A stretch of DNA of 64,000 bases from Phycisphaerales bacterium (GTDB taxonomy: Bacteria; Planctomycetota; Phycisphaerae; UBA1845; Fen-1342). Below the pieces are notes generated by a model. The model was not told the origin of the DNA. It did not search any database and saw only the letters and a program-made list of their open reading frames with translations. Shown here one piece after another: positions 53,388-61,908 of the stretch. A program made the position numbers and the translations under genes. The stretch lies in the NCBI GenBank assembly GCA_016710275.1, contig JADJXS010000001.1, positions 3,782,001 to 3,846,000 of the forward strand, in the 5' to 3' direction. Within the stretch, counting starts at the first letter, position 1. Every line of letters starts with the position of its first letter.

Positions 53388-53905
53388 GCCTTGCCCTCTC
53401 CCGGAGCCTCAGACTCGAAGAGATTCTGCTGTCCCGGGATGTCGTCCGCCGACCGCTCGATCACGTCCTGCGCTTCGTCGATGAAATCGCCGACGTCCTC
53501 GAACTGCCGATAGACGCTCGCGAACCGCACATACGCAACCTTGTCCACTCGCCGCAGCACCTGTGCGATCCGCTCGCCGATCGACTGGCTCGAAACCTCC
53601 CGCTCGAATTTCGAGACCAGGTACTCTTCGACCTCGTCCGCGATCTGTTCGATCCGCTCCGATGAAACCGGCCGCTTGTACGCCGCGTGACGGATGCCCT
53701 CGATGATCTTCGACCGGTCATAGGGCATGCGCGAGCCGTCGCGCTTGATCACCGCCAGCCGGATCGTCTCCTCCATCCGCTCATAGGTCGTGTAGCGCCG
53801 CTGGCACTTCAGGCATTCACGCCGCCGCCGGATGCTCGCCCCGCCGTCACTGGCGCGGGAGTCGATCACCTTGTCGTCATTCGCCTTGCAATAGGGACAT
53901 CGCAT
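53384..53905 (-). CDS. nrdR: Transcriptional repressor NrdR
   Basis: Nucleotide-sensing repressor of ribonucleotide-reductase genes. The zinc ribbon is C3-x2-C6 and C31-x2-C34 (MRCPYCKANDDKVIDSR, ECLKCQRRYTTYER), followed by the ATP-cone (about residues 50-140: VIKRDGSRMPYDRSKIIEGI). At 173 aa it is slightly longer than usual because of an acidic C-terminal tail. ATG 53905. The following ATP-cone-like gene overlaps its stop. The 220-bp divergent region before the ribonuclease Z-like gene holds a direct repeat of AGCTACT near 54008-54023. I could not identify an NrdR box, and no nrd structural gene is in the window. Confidence 0.95.
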   Translation of the reverse strand: MRCPYCKANDDKVIDSRASDGGASIRRRRECLKCQRRYTTYERMEETIRLAVIKRDGSRMPYDRSKIIEGIRHAAYKRPVSSERIEQIADEVEEYLVSKFEREVSSQSIGERIAQVLRRVDKVAYVRFASVYRQFEDVGDFIDEAQDVIERSADDIPGQQNLFESEAPGEGKA

Positions 53906-54125
53906 GCCGTGAAGTGCTCGGGTCGGTTGACCGCACGGTTCGGGCTCTGGGCCCGTTCCCCGAATTTGTTTCGCATCCGCCGCCCGCGCTACTTACACAA
54001 TTACTTGAGCTACTGTCAAGCTACTCCCCAATATCCGGTATGTCAACCACTCACGACTCACTTTCACAAACTTTTCGCGCCCCGCGCCGACACGCACCGC
54101 CCGTTTCGCTATAAGAGGCCCGCTC

Positions 54126-55035
54126 ATGGCCACCCCCATCGCCGAATTCGAGCACGACGGCATCCGGCTGCTCGGCTCTTCGCTCGCGGGCGAAGAGACC
54201 TTTGTCGTCGCGCCGGAATTGAACCTCGCGTTCGACGTCGGCCGCGCGCAGCAGGAGGCTGCTGGCCGTCGACAACGTCTTTCTCACGCATGGGCACATG
54301 GATCATGCCGCCGGCGTGGCCTATTACTTCTCGCAGCGCATGTTCATCGACAATCAGCCGGGCGTCGTCTTCGCCCCCGAGCCGCTGGTGGACCCCCTGC
54401 AGCGCCTGATGCGGCTATGGTCCGAGATCGACGGCCACGAGCCGGCCGCCAACATCGTCGCCGCGATTGCCGACCGCGACATTCCGCTCCGCCGCGACCT
54501 GGTCGTGCGGCCCTTCACCGTCAATCACCCATGCCGGCGCCACGGGCGATCGACCGTGCAGACATTGGGCTTCGTCGCGATCGAGGTGCGACAGAAACTG
54601 CGGCCGGAATTCGCCGGAATGGAGGGGCCGCAGCTCGTCGAGTTGAAGAACCGCGGCGAGGAGATCACGCGGACGCTGGAGCTGCCGTTGATCGCCTATT
54701 GCGGGGATACGGCGATCGGCCCGTGGCTGGACCGCCCCGACGTGCGCAATGCGCGGGTGCTGCTGCTGGAATGCACGTTCGTCGAGCCGGACCACGTCGA
54801 TCGGGCCCGCGCCGGCTATCACCTTCACGTCCGGGATTTGCGCGAAATCGTGCCGAAGCTCGCGAATGAGCGGATTCTGCTGACGCACCTGTCGCGCCGC
54901 ACGGCGCTGCGCGATGCGCGGGCGATCCTGCGCGAGCAGCTCGGCGAGGAGATGGCGTCGCGGCTGAGCTTCTTCATGGAGTTCCGCCGCCGCGGGGGGC
55001 GAAGCGGCGCGACGGAGCCGCCGCCGCGGGGGTGA
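54126..55035 (+). pseudogene. Ribonuclease Z-like metallo-hydrolase, single-base frameshift
   Basis: Beta-lactamase-fold hydrolase of the tRNA 3'-end processing type. The first 44 codons (MATPIAEFEHDGIRLLGSSL ... DVGRAQQE) are in one frame. After one surplus G at 54257-54258, the protein continues in another frame as LLAVDNVFLTHGHMDHAAG, with the metal motif HGHMDH. Further ligands and motifs follow: ECTFVEPDHVDRARAGYHLH and LLTHLSRR, near the end. Without the extra base the protein would be about 302 aa. ATG 54126 has AGAGG upstream. Either the gene is inactivated or the base is a sequencing error; the otherwise intact remainder favours a recent event or an error. Confidence 0.85.
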
Positions 55036-55144
55036 GCGCCGACGGTGCTATGCGGTATCCGCGACCGCCGGGCCGGCAGCCATGCCACCACAAACGGCGC
55101 GGCAATGAGAAACCCACGAAATTCGGCCGGCGTTCGACCTGCAA

Positions 55145-56122
55145 TCATTGCTGCGTCAGAATCGCCACAAACCCGTCAATGTCAAAGTTGTTCACCAGGC
55201 CGTCGAGATTGGCGTCAGAGTTCAATAGGTCGCAGCCGGGATAATTCGCCGCATGCCCGATCGGGTCCAGCACAGCGAGCACGAAGGCGTCAATGTCGAA
55301 GTTGTTTACCAGGCAGTCGCAGTTGGCATCGCCCAGTAATCGTTCCGGACCGTTGAACACGAAGTCCGGCGCAGGAGTTACGTAGGCGACCGAGTTCAGG
55401 AACAACCGAATTCGATTGGCTTCAGGAGATGTCAGACTGCCGACCGCGCAGCCACCTACGGAAACTGATGTGCACCACTCCTCATCACAGATCAGCACGA
55501 CGCGCCCCGCACCCACGGGGAAGAAGGCGCCGACCGGCTGTCCATCGCTTAGGAAAGTGGTTCCGGCTCCAATGGATGCAAACCGACGATGAAAATTCGG
55601 GGCGATGCACCCGCCGACGTTGCCGAACGGTCCCGCAGTCACCGGAGTCGCCGCGTTCGAAATTGAAGCGCAGCCGGCGCCGTTACCACCGCCAACCGCG
55701 CCGACCAATTCACTGAAGTCGATCGCAGCCTCGTTGGCGAAAACAAACAGCCCGCCGCCCTGGTCCACGAAGCGTGACAACTCCAGCAGTTCACAGCTAT
55801 CGACGCGCTGATTCACCTGCGAAACCAGAACGACATCAGCGGCAGCCAGCGCGAAATAGTCAAACCGATTGGCGGCCGGCAGCAGCTCGATCGGCCGCTG
55901 CACAAGACCGGTCGGGCCGAAATTAGCGGGCAGCAAGAGCTGATTGCGGACCGTTGAGAATGCGTTGCCGGTGGAGAATGTCCAGTTGATTGATGAGCAC
56001 GTCCCGCTGCGCTGCCCGTCCAGGGTAAGCACGCGGATCGGGTCGGGGGCGCCGAAGCCAAGAGCCAGCGCGCCGCTGAACGCAATCGCAATCGCAATTC
56101 GTCGCACGACTGATGGATTCAT
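55145..56122 (-). CDS. Secreted protein with dockerin-like tail
   Basis: 325 aa. Signal peptide RRIAIAIAFSGALALGFG. Residues about 28-235 form an alpha/beta domain with DYFALAAADVVLVSQVNQ, LSRFVDQGGGLFVFANE and AGRVVLICDEEWC, resembling a glutamine-amidotransferase-like (ThuA/DUF4350-type) fold without an obvious catalytic triad. Residues about 262-325 hold two dockerin-like calcium repeats (GDANCDC and SDANLDG, each followed by LVNNFDIDxFV). This is the same tail type as the giant protein at 1895. ATG 56122 has GAGG upstream. It lies alone on its strand next to a degenerate transposon region. Confidence 0.82.
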   Translation of the reverse strand: MNPSVVRRIAIAIAFSGALALGFGAPDPIRVLTLDGQRSGTCSSINWTFSTGNAFSTVRNQLLLPANFGPTGLVQRPIELLPAANRFDYFALAAADVVLVSQVNQRVDSCELLELSRFVDQGGGLFVFANEAAIDFSELVGAVGGGNGAGCASISNAATPVTAGPFGNVGGCIAPNFHRRFASIGAGTTFLSDGQPVGAFFPVGAGRVVLICDEEWCTSVSVGGCAVGSLTSPEANRIRLFLNSVAYVTPAPDFVFNGPERLLGDANCDCLVNNFDIDAFVLAVLDPIGHAANYPGCDLLNSDANLDGLVNNFDIDGFVAILTQQ

Positions 56123-56221
56123 TGGCGATCCTCGGTGACAGCCACATGATGGAACCGGCCGACCCGCGGGCGGCGATTCGTCGGCGGTGAATTAGAAGTG
56201 ACAGTTCACACGCCAGCGGAG

Positions 56222-56466
56222 ATTGTAACGCGGATCGGAAGGAGTTCTCCAGTTCAAACGTAGTTTCGCAAAGTGGATTCGAAGGATTGAGGCGGGTCGT
56301 GGCCGCGGAGAGTGAGGGTTCGGTAGGCGCTCATGAGGATGGCGCCGCCGCGGTCGGAGCGGTTGGATTGGCTGTTCTTTCACAGAATGAACGCCGGGCG
56401 GATGCTTCGTCCGGCGACTTTGTTCTCGAAGAGGATGGCGCAGTGTGGTCCAGGAAGGTGAAGATG
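56222..56466 (-). pseudogene. IS66-type transposase remnant (C-terminal)
   Basis: A decayed frame reads FENKVAGRSIRPAFIL, an in-frame TGA (56380-56382), then KNSQSNRSDRGGAILMSAYR and RTLTLRGHDPPQ, followed by LRNYV and a second TGA (56254-56256). The order ENxxAxRxIRPAxI - KNSQSNRS-RG - LMSxYRTLxLRGHDP matches, from memory, the C-terminus of IS66-type transposases common in planctomycetes. The catalytic core is absent and stops interrupt it, so it is a relic. Confidence 0.6.
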
Positions 56467-56498
56467 TGACGGGCGGTGCGGCGCCGGCGGTTGCATAG

Positions 56499-56753
56499 CC
56501 GCACAGCGCCGCGATCAATGGGCTGTTCAACGCCTTCAACGGCGCGCCCGCGAACAGCGCGCGGACCGGCGCCCTGCTCCCGAGGCTCGCATGGGACAAC
56601 GAAGTGCGTCAGATGACCCGCGCGCTGATCGACATGGTCATCCAGACGATCGAGCAGGCCCCCCTCTCCGAGCCGCTGAGGAGCCAACTCGACGCTGCGG
56701 GGGGCGCGCTCTGGAAGGCCTATCAAGCGACCTTCAGCGGCGTTCGGGAGTAG
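56499..56753 (+). pseudogene. Orphan C-terminal gene fragment
   Basis: An 84-codon open stretch, after an in-frame TAG at 56496 and with no start near its beginning, reads INGLFNAFNGAPANSARTGA, a helical segment (RALIDMVIQTIEQAPLSEPL) and ends YQATFSGVRE. Its protein-like composition contrasts with the neighbouring shadow frames. It may be the 3' end of a gene truncated when the adjacent IS66-type element arrived. Family unknown. Confidence 0.35.
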
Positions 56754-56893
56754 CCGCGCGAACCAACACGGGGCCCAAGCCCGGTACCATGTTCCGCCCG
56801 GAAGCGCACAGGTCCCCGAGCCTGAAGATCGCCCCCCACGCCCCCCCACCCCCCGTTTGCGTCCCGACCCCGGCTTGATTAGCGTGTACCCCC

Positions 56894-58444
56894 ATGACGC
56901 CGATCCCGATGATGGGGCTTTATTTCGATCTCACCGGCCGCTGGAAAACCAACGCGGGGGCCGTTCTCGGCCTGCTGGCGATCGTGCTCTTCGGCTCGTT
57001 CATCCAGTATCGAGCCAGCAGCGCGGCCGCCGTTCGCGAAGTGGCCGGCACCTGGACGGCGATCCTGCTGGTCCTGCAGTGCATCGCGCTGCTGCTGTTC
57101 GGCCCGTCGTCGGTGCGAAAGGCGGTCGCCCGCGACTTCCAGACCGGGATGATGGAGTCCATCCGGCTGACGCCGATCCCGAGCCTGGGCATCGCCGTCG
57201 GCTACCTGCTGGGCCCGATGATGACCGCGCTGTTCGTGGCGGCCGGTGCGGCGCTGGCCGGGGCGGCGATGAGCGGGCTGCTGGCCTATGACATGAACGC
57301 GCCGTGGATGGTGACGACCTGGTATCTCGGGCAGATCGGCCTGCTGATCATGTCGTTGCTATACGGCTCATTCGTATTGATGACGACGCTGGCCGTCGGC
57401 GGCAAGGGCAACCCGCTGGGGCTGATGTTCCTCGTGGGCTTCGCTGGGGCGGCGGTCATCCAGCACGTGCCCGGGCTGATGCTGCTCTCCGGAATGTACA
57501 GCGTGACGTCGGTGATGAGCGCCCTGACGCCGCGCGCCACGCTGGCGCCGCTCTCCGTGGCGGAGCAGATGGGCATGCTCGCATCGCCGATGCTGCAGAT
57601 CATCTTCGCCGGGCTGTTCATCGTGGCCGGTGCGCGGAAGATTCGCAGCCCCGACCGCCCGCTGTTCGACGTGCGGCTGGGACTGATCCTGATGACGCTG
57701 ACGGCCGCTGCGCTGCTGCTGGGCGTGATGGTCCGGCCGACGTCGAGCCTGTTCGGCAATTGGACCTCGAGCGCGCCGACCGTCATCGTGTCCACCTGCG
57801 TGTTCATCCTTGTGGCGCAGGTGCCGCTGCTGGCGGCGGCGGCGGCCTCGCTGCGGCTGCGGATCTCGGCTCAATACGGCGACGTGTCCGCCACGGCTGC
57901 GCGTTCGCAAGGCGCGTTGCTGGACGCCATGCCGGTGCTGGTCGGGCTGTCGGTGCTGCTGGTGCTGTGGCTGCTTACGCAATCCGGGACCGGCAACACG
58001 ACCCCGTTTGAGCAGATGCTGTCCATCGGCGGTTCGGGTCAGCGCGCGACGGCGGCGTTCGTTGCCGTGCTGCTGTCGATCTTTGCTGATTACCAGTTCT
58101 ACCGCCTGGTGCTGGCCACCGGGCGGAAGGTGCTGGGAATGTTCATCCTGTGGTGCGTCGTGGTGAAGCTCGTGCCGCTGGTCTTTGAAGCGATCGTGCT
58201 GACCGCCGGGGACTTTGATGATAACTTCGGCGCCGCGGGGATTTCCGGTGCATCCCCCTTCGGGTCGCTGGGGCTGATGTTCTCCCCGGCCGGCAGCCCG
58301 TGGGTCGGCGTGGTCGCGCAATTGATCCTGGCGGCGGCGATGTTCAGTTGGGCCAATCGCGCCACGGCGAAAGCGCTGGAAACCGCCGCCCGCAACGCGG
58401 CCGACGTGATTCCGGCCCGGCCGCTGGGCGCTCCGCCTGCTTGA
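56894..58444 (+). CDS. Polytopic membrane protein, ABC-2 permease-like
   Basis: 516 aa with about twelve hydrophobic helices spread along the chain, beginning near residues 22-40 and 52-72. The pattern LFGPSSVRKAVARDFQTGMM followed by ESIRLTPIP (a cytoplasmic loop near residue 75) resembles ABC-2-type permeases in which the loop contacts the ATPase. No ATPase gene is adjacent, so the assignment is tentative. ATG 56894 lacks a clear ribosome site; the upstream region is C-rich. It precedes mqnE by 132 bases on the same strand. Confidence 0.68.
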   Translation: MTPIPMMGLYFDLTGRWKTNAGAVLGLLAIVLFGSFIQYRASSAAAVREVAGTWTAILLVLQCIALLLFGPSSVRKAVARDFQTGMMESIRLTPIPSLGIAVGYLLGPMMTALFVAAGAALAGAAMSGLLAYDMNAPWMVTTWYLGQIGLLIMSLLYGSFVLMTTLAVGGKGNPLGLMFLVGFAGAAVIQHVPGLMLLSGMYSVTSVMSALTPRATLAPLSVAEQMGMLASPMLQIIFAGLFIVAGARKIRSPDRPLFDVRLGLILMTLTAAALLLGVMVRPTSSLFGNWTSSAPTVIVSTCVFILVAQVPLLAAAAASLRLRISAQYGDVSATAARSQGALLDAMPVLVGLSVLLVLWLLTQSGTGNTTPFEQMLSIGGSGQRATAAFVAVLLSIFADYQFYRLVLATGRKVLGMFILWCVVVKLVPLVFEAIVLTAGDFDDNFGAAGISGASPFGSLGLMFSPAGSPWVGVVAQLILAAAMFSWANRATAKALETAARNAADVIPARPLGAPPA

Positions 58445-58576
58445 TGAGCATGGATGCGCCGGCGCCTGCGCCGGCGGGTTGAGGCCGAGCCTGCGCGACC
58501 GCGCTGCGGGGCGGATCGGATCGGCCGGCTTTGAGCGCGGAATCATGAATTCACGGGGAATGGGAGAGAAGTGGCG

Positions 58577-59746
58577 ATGAGCGCGACGATGGAACAGGCG
58601 ATTGCGCCGGGAGCAACGGACCCGGCGCTGGAGCCGATTCGCGACAAGGTGCTGGCCGGCGAGCGACTCACGCACGCGGACGGCGTGGCGCTCTTCTCCA
58701 CGCGCGACCTCTTCACGCTCGGCGAGCTGGCGAACCTGGTGCGCGAGCGGCGGCACGGCCGCACCGCGTACTACAACATCAACCGCCACGTGAACTACAC
58801 GAACTTCTGCGTGCTGCGCTGCAAGTTCTGCTCGTTTTATCGCAGCCTGGACGGCCGTAGCGGGCTGACGCCCGTGTCGAACACGGCGGGGTATGAGTAC
58901 TCGCTCGATGAAATCCTGGGCATCGCCGAACAGGCCGTCGCCGCCGGCGCGACCGAGTTGCACGTGGTCGGCGGACTGCACCCGCGCCTGCCCTTCGACT
59001 TCTACACGACCCTGTGCCGCGAGTTGAAACGCCGCTGCCCGCAACTGCACATCAAGGCCTTCACGGCGATCGAGATCATCCACTTCACGCGCATCGCCCG
59101 CCCGCGGATGAGCATCCGCGAGGTACTGACCGCGCTGCGCGAGGCGGGGCTGGACAGCCTGCCCGGCGGCGGCGCCGAAATCTTCGACGACCGCGTGCAT
59201 GCGGAGGTCTTCAAGAGCAAGGTCGGGGAATCGGGCTGGTTCGACGTGCACCGCGAAGCGCACGAACTGGGAATCCCCAGCAACGCGACCATGCTCTACG
59301 GCCACGTCGAGACCATCGCCGAGCGCGTCACGCACCTGATCAAGCTGCGCGAGCATCAGGATGAGTCGCTGGCACGGCGGAAAGCCGCGTTTCAGACGCT
59401 GATCCCTCTTTCCTTCATCCCCGACGACAGCGCCCTGGCCGACCTGCCCGGCCCGACCGGGCTGGACGATCTGCGGACGCTGGCCGCGTCGCGGCTGATG
59501 CTGGACAACTTCGCGCACGTCAAGGCGTTCTGGATCATGCAGACGCCGAAGCTGTCGCAGGTGGCGCTGAACTGGGGAGTGGACGACTTCGACGGGACGG
59601 TGGTGTGGTACGACATCACGAAGCGCGAGGGGCATGGCACCACGCGCCAGGAAATGACCGTCGATCAGATCCGGCGGCTGATGCGCGAGGCGGGCTGTGC
59701 GCCGGTCGAGCGCGACACGCTCTATCGCCCCGTGGTTCGAAGCTGA
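58577..59746 (+). CDS. mqnE: Aminofutalosine synthase (radical SAM)
   Basis: Radical SAM enzyme joining chorismate-derived enolpyruvyl-benzoate to SAM in the futalosine menaquinone pathway. The cluster motif is C78-x3-C82-x2-C85 (NFCVLRCKFCSFYR). Further family segments are GATELHVVGGLHPRLPF, LPGGGAEIFDDRV and SNATMLYGHVET. 389 aa, normal for MqnE. ATG 58577 is eight bases after GGGAGAG (58562-58568); GTG 58571 is too close to it. CofH- and MqnC-type paralogues share the fold, but the LPGGGAEIF context and length favour MqnE. ubiX and mqnP are at 15.3-16.9 kb, so the pathway genes are dispersed. Confidence 0.93.
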   Translation: MSATMEQAIAPGATDPALEPIRDKVLAGERLTHADGVALFSTRDLFTLGELANLVRERRHGRTAYYNINRHVNYTNFCVLRCKFCSFYRSLDGRSGLTPVSNTAGYEYSLDEILGIAEQAVAAGATELHVVGGLHPRLPFDFYTTLCRELKRRCPQLHIKAFTAIEIIHFTRIARPRMSIREVLTALREAGLDSLPGGGAEIFDDRVHAEVFKSKVGESGWFDVHREAHELGIPSNATMLYGHVETIAERVTHLIKLREHQDESLARRKAAFQTLIPLSFIPDDSALADLPGPTGLDDLRTLAASRLMLDNFAHVKAFWIMQTPKLSQVALNWGVDDFDGTVVWYDITKREGHGTTRQEMTVDQIRRLMREAGCAPVERDTLYRPVVRS

Positions 59747-59759
59747 GAATCGGCGCCGA

Positions 59760-60065
59760 TCAGCAGGGCCGCAGCGCGGCCGACTCGGCCGTCACCACGA
59801 TGCGACTGCCGGCCGGATCGCGCAGCGTCAGCTTCACGCGCCCCTTGCGCTTCAGCGAATCGCGCTCCGACTCGCTCGCGACGTAGAGCACCTCGGCCTG
59901 CACCTTGCGATCGCCCTTGAAGAACATCTCCTGCAGTCGCTTCTTGACCGACGTGCTGGTGCGCTGATTGTCGTTGTCCCATTCGGACCAGGCCGGTACC
60001 GGACCGGGCTTGAGCACCGACACCTTCGTTCCTGCGGTCAAAGACTGAGCGGACGCCTTCAGCAT
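59760..60065 (-). CDS. Small hypothetical protein (101 aa)
   Basis: ATG 60065 has GGAGGG seven bases upstream. The protein is small and beta-rich, starting MLKASAQSLTAGTKVSVLK, with KKRLQEMFFKGDRKVQAEVL in the middle and DPAGSRIVVTAESAALRPC at the end. There is no membrane segment and I do not recognise a family. Its stop is 13 bases from the mqnE stop (convergent). Confidence 0.65.
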   Translation of the reverse strand: MLKASAQSLTAGTKVSVLKPGPVPAWSEWDNDNQRTSTSVKKRLQEMFFKGDRKVQAEVLYVASESERDSLKRKGRVKLTLRDPAGSRIVVTAESAALRPC

Positions 60066-60419
60066 GTACGGACCCTCCGCGCGCGGAATCAACCGCGGCG
60101 ATGACAGACCAGGTTTTCGACACGGGGGGGAGACGGCCGGCTGCTACAAACTGCCCGCCGCCGAAGTGGGTTGCCCCGCTCCAACGCTGGCGACAGCATA
60201 CGACGCCGCCGCACGGGAATCAACAACTTTTTCTCAAGTTCCGCGATTGCAGCACGACCAAAGCCCGCCTCCAGGGCGCTCGGCAGCCGCCCCGGACCGG
60301 GCCGCGCGGCGGAATTTCAGCCGCCGGGCGGATACCCTGAGCGGTGGACGTCGCCCCGAAGAGCGGCCTTCTGCGGCGCCGCGCTTCGCGCCGCCCGGTC
60401 ACAGGAGCAGGAGAACAGC

Positions 60420-61610
60420 ATGCGCCGGCCGCGACCCACTCGCCCCGCCCGCAAGCGTCACCGCCACGCCGAACCGGGCGCGGCGCCGGGCACACTCGTC
60501 TCGCATCCGGGTGCGGCGCCGCCGACTCTGCATTTGATGGCCTATGGCGGGGCGGAGTTTCAGGAGGTGCAGCTGGAATCCGCTGCCCAACTGGCCGGAT
60601 ACCGCGGGCGGCATCGCGTGCTGTGGCTGGACGTGGAGGGCGTCGGCCACGCCGCGACGCTGGAGGAGATCGGGGCGGCGTTCGGCCTGCATCGCCTGGC
60701 GCTGGAGGATGTGACGCATACTGCGCAGCGGGCGAAATTTGAGGCTTATGACGACCATGACTTTATCGTCGCGCGGATGATCCACGCGCATGAGCGGGTG
60801 GCGGAGTCGGAGCAGCTCGCCCTCTTCCTCGGGGTCGATTTCGTGCTGACGTTTCAGGATGGCAAGCCGCACGACTGCCTCGGCCCGTTACGCGAGCGGA
60901 TCCGCCGACGGCACGGGCGAATCCGCGACCTGGGTGCGGACTACCTGGCCTACTCGATCCTGGATGCGGTGGTGGACAGCCACTTCCCCGCGCTGGAGCG
61001 CATCTCGGATCGCCTGGACGAGATTGAGGACCAGGTGCTGGTGATGCCGACCCGCGACGCAGCCATGCGGATTCACTCGCTGAAGCGCGAGCTGCTGACG
61101 CTGCGCCGCGCGACCTGGCCGCTGCGCGAGGTGTTCAACGTGATGACCCGCGATGAATCCCCGCGAATCTGCGACGAAACGCGGCTGTTTCTGCGCGACT
61201 GTTACGACCACGTCGTACGGCAGATGGACCTGATCGAGACCTACCGCGAGATGTGCGCCGACATGATGGATCTGTATCTGTCCGGCGTCAGCCAGCGCAT
61301 GAATGAAGTGATGAAGGTGTTGACGCTGATCGCGACGATCTTCCTGCCGCTGACCTTCATCGCCGGCGTATACGGCATGAACTTCGACCCCGACTCATCG
61401 CCCTGGAACATGCCCGAGCTGCGGTGGTATCTGGGCTATCCGCTGTCATTAGCGCTGATGGCCGGGACGACGATCTGGATGCTCGTCTACTTCCGCCGGA
61501 AGGGGTGGATCGGCGAGGGTCGCGGACACAACCCGACCGACGGCGGTGCGCCGCCCGCCGCGGATGCGGAACACAGAGAGGGAACGAACTCCGGCGGGGG
61601 GCAGGGCTGA
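60420..61610 (+). CDS. corA: CorA-family magnesium/metal transporter
   Basis: Pentameric divalent-cation channel of 396 aa. Long N-terminal cytoplasmic domain with Asp/Glu-rich helices (EDVTHTAQRAKFEAYDDHDF). The stalk helix ends in the first membrane segment (LTLIATIFLPLTFIAGVYG). The signature G319-M320-N321 is in VYGMNF, followed by the second helix (YPLSLALMAGTTIWMLVYF) and a basic/Gly-rich tail. ATG 60420 has AGGAG just upstream; the open frame to 60171 has no such site and an Arg/Ser-rich shadow composition. Monocistronic; a hairpin follows at 61667. Confidence 0.94.
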   Translation: MRRPRPTRPARKRHRHAEPGAAPGTLVSHPGAAPPTLHLMAYGGAEFQEVQLESAAQLAGYRGRHRVLWLDVEGVGHAATLEEIGAAFGLHRLALEDVTHTAQRAKFEAYDDHDFIVARMIHAHERVAESEQLALFLGVDFVLTFQDGKPHDCLGPLRERIRRRHGRIRDLGADYLAYSILDAVVDSHFPALERISDRLDEIEDQVLVMPTRDAAMRIHSLKRELLTLRRATWPLREVFNVMTRDESPRICDETRLFLRDCYDHVVRQMDLIETYREMCADMMDLYLSGVSQRMNEVMKVLTLIATIFLPLTFIAGVYGMNFDPDSSPWNMPELRWYLGYPLSLALMAGTTIWMLVYFRRKGWIGEGRGHNPTDGGAPPAADAEHREGTNSGGGQG

Positions 61611-61666
61611 GCGGCCCAAGCGCGGAACAGGACCGCCGAAGCGGCGAAGCGCGGCCGAAAATGGGA

Positions 61667-61700
61667 GCAGCCCGGGCGATGTCACAATCGTCCGGGCTGC
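61667..61700. terminator. Hairpin between convergent corA and DUF4253 genes
   Basis: Stem GCAGCCCGGGCGAT / ATCGTCCGGGCTGC, 14 pairs including one G-T, with loop GTCACA. It is well placed to end transcription from either side, although no T-run flanks it. Confidence 0.5.
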
Positions 61701-61740
61701 GGAATTCAACTCGCTGCTTTCCAGGCTCAGTGCCGCCCCG

Positions 61741-61832
61741 CCGCCGCCCTTCTTCTTCTCCCCTTTCATCTCGCTGAGCGTGTCCGCCAAGTCGACGTCC
61801 GCCCGGGTCAGGCGGCTTTCAGCGTTCGCCCC
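61741..61832 (-). pseudogene. Decayed copy of the 39-aa His-tailed peptide gene
   Basis: The frame aligns codon by codon with the gene at 62958-63077. It reads ANAESRLTRADVDLADTLSE then MKGEKKKGGGG, against ANAANYLTLADVTLADAISE then IKEEKEEKKGGG. The start GTG is GGG here, and the His-rich tail and stop are missing: the frame runs on through the hairpin for about 100 further codons. This identifies a local duplication with one inactive copy. The DUF4253 gene lies between the two. Confidence 0.6.
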
Positions 61833-61908
61833 GAAAGTGGGTCCCCGAGCACGCGCTCGTGAACAACGGTCGGCGCGGCGCCCCCGCTCCGCAGCAACTC
61901 AGGATGAT

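Larger units (their letters stand above)
61611..61908. other. Intergenic region after corA
   Basis: 298 bases between corA and the convergent DUF4253 gene. It contains the hairpin at 61667-61700 and a decayed copy of the small peptide gene at 61741-61832 (both listed separately). Nothing else was recognised. Confidence 0.5.

Noticed and set aside
54257..54263. Programmed frameshift in the ribonuclease Z-like gene
   Set aside because: No slippery heptamer or stimulatory structure is evident at the junction, so an indel or sequencing error is simpler.
57368..59635. 755-codon minus-strand frame across the membrane protein and mqnE
   Set aside because: It spans two convincing sense genes and an intergenic gap, has shadow composition and no ribosome site or motif.
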